Shown here piece by piece: positions 61,384 through 64,000 of a stretch of DNA of 64,000 nt. Numbering within the stretch: position 1 is the stretch's first letter; every line of letters starts with the position of its first letter. The stretch lies in contig NZ_JAYFUL010000030.1 in NCBI RefSeq assembly GCF_034928825.1, positions 1 to 64,000 on the forward strand, read 5' to 3'. The position numbers were made by a program, and so were the translations under genes. The DNA comes from Arcicella aquatica. GTDB lineage: Bacteria; Bacteroidota; Bacteroidia; Cytophagales; Spirosomataceae. The notes under the pieces are model-generated. The model did not search any database. It was given only the letters and a program-made list of their open reading frames with translations, and was not told the origin of the DNA.

Positions 61384-62496
61384 CTATTGTTCTATCAAAT
61401 TCTTCCTTTCCAATTTCTTAAAGAAATCATACATCGGGTTAACATCTAGTTTCACAAACTTCTGCCATAGTTTAATAGCCTTAGTAATTAATTGACTTTC
61501 TATCAGAAAACCATCGTGACCATACAGCGAATCTAAAGCTTGGAAAGTAGCCCCAGGGATATGTTTTGCCAAAAAGGCTTGTTCATTAATCGGGAACAGC
61601 GCATCTGATTTGATGCCCATTACCAATGTTTTAGCCTTAATCTGCGAGAGTGCCTGAATAGCTCCGCCTCTGCCACGACCCACATCCTGCGAATCCATCA
61701 CCTGCGAAAGTACATAATATGAAAAAGCATTGAAACGCTGGGCTAGTTTTTCTCCTTGATAGCGTTGGTAGCTCATAGCCCGATGCACTTTGCCCAAAGA
61801 TTCATCTTTACGGGCTTGTGTTACGCCATAGGTTTCATAATTTCTATACGAAATCAAGGCGGTAGCTCTGGCAGCTTTCATGCCTTCGATACCTGCTTGT
61901 GGGTGACTATCTTTCCAAGTTGGGTCTACTTCAATCGACATCCTTTGTGATTCATTAAACGCAATCCCCCACGGTGAATGTTGTGCATTAGTAGCAATCA
62001 AAATCAGGTTTTCAATCAAATTAGGCTGAGAAATAGCCCATTCTACACTTTGTTGACCACCCAAAGAACCGCCAATACAGGTTTTGATTCGAGTAATTCC
62101 GAGATGCTCGCGGAGTAAATCAAAAGAATTGACAATATCGCGAATAGTAATAAAGGGAAATGTATGGAAATAGGGCTCGCCAGTAGCTGGATTGATAGAA
62201 AGAGGACCAGTACTGCCATAATGTGACCCTAATACATTCACACAAATGATAAAATGTTTATCAGGGTCGAATAGTTTACCTCTGCCTACTAACCCTTGCC
62301 ACCAATCTTCTACATCATGACTACCCGTAAAGGCATGACAAACCCAAATTACATTAGAGCAATCAGCGTTTATCTTACCTAATGATTGATAAGCTAATGT
62401 TACTTCTGGTAAAATACCTCCTGCCTCTAATTCAAAGGCTTGATTATATTTAAAAAGATTATTCAATGTATAAAAGACTTGAGCACCAATACTCAT
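61384..62496 (-). CDS. metX: Homoserine O-acetyltransferase
   Basis: The 370-residue alpha/beta-hydrolase-fold enzyme acetylates L-homoserine for methionine synthesis. It has 'FELEAGGILPEVTLAYQSLGK', 'CHAFTGSHDVEDWW', 'CVNVLGSHYGSTGP', the nucleophile elbow 'GGSLGGQQ' (S144), 'MGIKSDALFP' (Asp) and 'YGHDGFLIE' (His). Length and motifs fit MetX, not MetA. It is 17 bp after a small unknown gene and downstream of a SAM-I riboswitch, so it should be repressed when S-adenosylmethionine is plentiful. Succinyl-specific variants cannot be excluded by eye. Confidence 0.94.
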   Translation of the reverse strand: MSIGAQVFYTLNNLFKYNQAFELEAGGILPEVTLAYQSLGKINADCSNVIWVCHAFTGSHDVEDWWQGLVGRGKLFDPDKHFIICVNVLGSHYGSTGPLSINPATGEPYFHTFPFITIRDIVNSFDLLREHLGITRIKTCIGGSLGGQQSVEWAISQPNLIENLILIATNAQHSPWGIAFNESQRMSIEVDPTWKDSHPQAGIEGMKAARATALISYRNYETYGVTQARKDESLGKVHRAMSYQRYQGEKLAQRFNAFSYYVLSQVMDSQDVGRGRGGAIQALSQIKAKTLVMGIKSDALFPINEQAFLAKHIPGATFQALDSLYGHDGFLIESQLITKAIKLWQKFVKLDVNPMYDFFKKLERKNLIEQ

Positions 62497-62513
62497 TTGA
62501 GTGAAACCTTTAT

Positions 62514-62771
62514 TTACGCAATCAAAAGCGAATGATAAGATAATTGCTTTTGTAAATCCTCGAAACTTTCTTCATATTCCCAGTACATTAATCGTCCATG
62601 CGAACCCGTCACCAAAATGTATTTTTCAGAAATAGACTGTATGCGGTTGATGGCCACAACCTTTACCATGTTCTGGGGAACAGTTACTTCTTCAATAATT
62701 TCCTTATTGTTGGCGTCGAAGCCATGAACAATGAGGTAATTGCCCGTTGTGATTTTAATAAATTTTGACAT
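62514..62771 (-). CDS. Small hypothetical protein in the metX unit
   Basis: This is an 85-residue soluble protein beginning 'MSKFIKITTGNYLIVHGFD', with a beta-rich start and an acidic helix ('YEESFEDLQKQL'). No family is recognised. The frame can extend to a TTG at 62783, but the ATG is preferred. It lies between a SAM-I riboswitch and metX and must be co-transcribed with it, so its product is expected to be made when methionine or SAM is short. Confidence 0.6.
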   Translation of the reverse strand: MSKFIKITTGNYLIVHGFDANNKEIIEEVTVPQNMVKVVAINRIQSISEKYILVTGSHGRLMYWEYEESFEDLQKQLSYHSLLIA

Positions 62772-62894
62772 AATAGCTGACAAATTTGGTCACGAAAAAA
62801 TCATGACGATAAACGAAAATAAATCGTAAACCTGACGAATACTTTACAGCATGAAAAAATGACTGGGAGAGTACTTCGTAATTGGTTTATATTT

Positions 62895-62930
62895 CCTAAA
62901 AACTAGCCAAATGACTATACAGTTTTTAGG
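62895..62930 (-). promoter_or_regulatory. Expression-platform hairpin of the SAM riboswitch
   Basis: CCTAAAAACT and AGTTTTTAGG (10-bp arms, 16-base loop) overlap the 3' strand of the aptamer P1 stem. Formation of one should weaken the other. No clear T-run follows, so the mechanism (termination or otherwise) is unclear. Confidence 0.5.
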
Positions 62931-63020
62931 TAGGAATTAGCACCTTGCCTTTACGAGCGGTAGGTTGCCAGAAGTTCATAGAGCCTATTCTCTCCCTTCT
63001 TCTTTATAAATCAATTACCT
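62928..63020 (-). ncRNA. SAM-I (S-box) riboswitch
   Basis: Read on the minus strand, the aptamer has AGGTA (P1 5', 63020-63016), then AGAAGAAGGGAG, CTATGAACTTCTGGCAACC (core GGCAACC at 63063-relative plus positions 62963-62969), and GGTGCTAATTCC (plus 62933-62944) followed by TACCT (P1 3'). The 'ATGAA...GGCAACC...GGTGCTAATTCC' series is diagnostic for S-box aptamers. A GAGGT-TTCG-ACCTC hairpin lies just 5' of it (63024-63037). It precedes an 85-residue protein gene and metX, the expected kind of target. Confidence 0.9.
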
Positions 63021-63060
63021 GTGGAGGTCGAAACCTCAGAGGAAAATTGACTTGATGATG

Positions 63061-63092
63061 CAAAGTAAATCGTGAAAGCTTGAAAAAGCAAA
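63061..63092 (-). promoter_or_regulatory. Promoter of the SAM-riboswitch/metX transcript
   Basis: On the minus strand TTTG (63092-63089) is followed after 20 bases by TTACTTTG (63068-63061). The Bacteroidota consensus is TTTG-N19-21-TAnnTTTG, so there is one mismatch. A start site about seven bases later would place the riboswitch at the 5' end of the RNA. Confidence 0.55.
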
Positions 63093-63163
63093 TTTTTTAG
63101 GCATTCTCCCTAAAGAATCTTCTTTCAGGGTAAAAAATAGGTTAGCCTGTTAAGTTCAATCCA

Positions 63164-63433
63164 TTTCTATTAGGGAGTGACTTAAGTCCTATCGATTACC
63201 CATATCTTTTAAAAAAGTTGAAATGAAGATGTGATTATTGATAAAATTGGTTCAAATAGACTTAAATCGCCTTTCAAACCGAGGTTTGGTCGCCTCATGT
63301 CACAGCCTGACTACATGAAGCTCTTATCCCTAGCGAGGGACTTAAGTCCCTCGCTAGGGATAAATACCTTGATTGTCAGTTATTTATATACTTGTGGGTA
63401 ATCAATAGGACTTAAGTCAACCACTAATAGAAA
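63164..63433. repeat. Nested-palindrome repeat element, copy 2
   Basis: A 270-bp relative of the element at 19897-20135. Its 41-nt terminal inverted repeats (63164-63204 and 63393-63433) differ at five positions. Its centre, 63324-63363, is a perfect 40-nt palindrome around CTTAAG. Between the left arm and the centre it has about 30 extra bases including a CAAACC/GGTTTG hairpin. No coding frame. Confidence 0.85.
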
Positions 63434-63483
63434 AGATTGCTGGTAATTACCCCATCAGAAGGTCAATACAAAAAAGCTTAACA

Positions 63484-64000
63484 TTACTGAATACCTTTCA
63501 ACAAACCATCCATTAATACATCGATATCATTCATATCATTATAAAGATGTGGCGCAAGCCTGATAGATTGTCCTCTGAACGAAACAAAAACTTTGCGTTC
63601 TTGCAAGGCAGCTTGAATTTTTTGGTAATCGACATGCTCGGGAATTCTGATACCTACTAAATGGCTACTTCTGTATGGTTTTTCTTCTACCCAGTAGCCA
63701 TGTGCTTGTAAAATTTCTAAAGGTTCTTTCAGCAATTCATCACAATAGTTATTGATAGCATTTACTCCCCAAACATTGATTTGTTCTATCGCCGCAGTGA
63801 GCATGGGGTTTAAAATAAAGTTACTTCTTTCACCCATGTTGTATCTATCCGCTTTGGCTCTATACTGAGTTTGATAATTAATCAAATTTTTAAAATCCTC
63901 AGAACCCACCCGATTTATCCAGTTACGTTCCAAGGGATTACCCTCATCAAAAAAAGCTCCGAAATAGGCTACTCCTGCTGAATAAGGGCCTAAAAGCCAT
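63484..64000 (-). CDS. Class V aminotransferase, C-terminal part (partial)
   Basis: The frame runs open to the window edge; the 5' end is outside. The visible ~171 residues begin 'WLLGPYSAGVAYFGAFFDEG' and continue 'NWINRVGSEDFKNL', the region just after the PLP-binding lysine in class V enzymes (isopenicillin-N-epimerase/cysteine-desulfurase-like group), where the preceding residues are typically HK. The C-terminal small domain ('SHLVGIRIPEHVDYQKIQAALQERKVFVSFRGQSIRLAPHLYN') is complete. The residues do not match a SufS/IscS signature, so a general aminotransferase or racemase-like enzyme is likely. The substrate is unknown. Confidence 0.85.
   Translation of the reverse strand, partial: WLLGPYSAGVAYFGAFFDEGNPLERNWINRVGSEDFKNLINYQTQYRAKADRYNMGERSNFILNPMLTAAIEQINVWGVNAINNYCDELLKEPLEILQAHGYWVEEKPYRSSHLVGIRIPEHVDYQKIQAALQERKVFVSFRGQSIRLAPHLYNDMNDIDVLMDGLLKGIQ

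Noticed and set aside
1..64000. CRISPR array, tRNA or rRNA genes
   Set aside because: I saw no regularly spaced direct repeats and no recognisable tRNA or rRNA sequence in the gaps; a covariance-model scan would settle small RNAs I may have missed.

Overview
The window looks like a chromosomal segment from a Bacteroidota bacterium, most likely order Cytophagales (Spirosomataceae/Cytophagaceae type, for example relatives of Emticicia, Arcicella or Flectobacillus). The evidence is a SusC/SusD pair, DUF4221/DUF4136-type lipoproteins, DUF1593 and DUF1080 proteins, a His-rich AtpB extension, low GC by eye, weak ribosome sites, and a TTTG-N20-TTACTTTG promoter close to the Bacteroidota consensus. 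The genus is an inference. I saw no tRNA, rRNA, CRISPR array or complete prophage.

Layout. 1-1.0 kb: the start of a transposase, facing out of the window, abuts a 5'-truncated DUF4221-like gene. 1.4-6.8 kb: a lipoprotein, then an RND efflux adaptor and pump with no outer-membrane channel gene. 6.9-17.2 kb, all minus strand: SusC, SusD and a small lipoprotein; then a close-packed exported aminotransferase, FAD amine oxidase and secreted Hint-domain protein; then a DUF4136 lipoprotein. 17.9-24.6 kb: DinB/YfiT-like protein, CNT nucleoside transporter, nadB, a coiled-coil membrane protein, a methyltransferase and an unknown protein. 24.9-28.8 kb: sorbosone-dehydrogenase-like cytochrome c and DUF1080/PA14 protein. 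28.9-33.4 kb: gamma carbonic anhydrase, then an AraC regulator divergent from two DUF1593 proteins, bracketed by two direct copies of a ~155-bp palindromic repeat. 33.5-37.5 kb: uridine kinase, a LytTR response regulator and two overlapping LytS-type sensor kinase genes. 37.9-46.0 kb: mrp, NifU-like, an unusual Ddl-family protein, purH and gyrB. 46.2-48.6 kb: TlpA-like thioredoxin and a short CHC2/TOPRIM primase-like protein. 48.7-51.9 kb: FO and delta genes of ATP synthase, without atpA or atpG. 52.0-60.4 kb: an MG2/plug protein, then the lipid cluster DUF177-rpmF-plsX-fabH-efp-accB-accC. 60.5-64.0 kb: PAP2 phosphatase, a SAM-I riboswitch controlling a small protein plus metX, and the C-terminal part of a class V aminotransferase.

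Most striking points. (1) The two overlapping sensor kinases carry complementary defects: one lacks the phosphoacceptor His (NPAF instead of NPHF) but keeps its ATP-binding boxes, while the other keeps the His but has lost its glycine box. This suggests an obligate trans-phosphorylating heterodimer. (2) A secreted protein ending in a Hint (intein/hedgehog-like) domain without the terminal His-Asn sits 28 bp behind a Tat-type amine oxidase. (3) Two dispersed repeat families have elaborate nested palindromes, each present twice. (4) A SAM-I riboswitch with a recognisable promoter precedes an unknown 85-residue protein and metX.

Many transcription units are closed by clear hairpin terminators, several of them bidirectional between convergent genes. 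Several start codons were moved inward from the longest frame because the longer frame used TTG/GTG, ran through a terminator hairpin, or hid a signal peptide.
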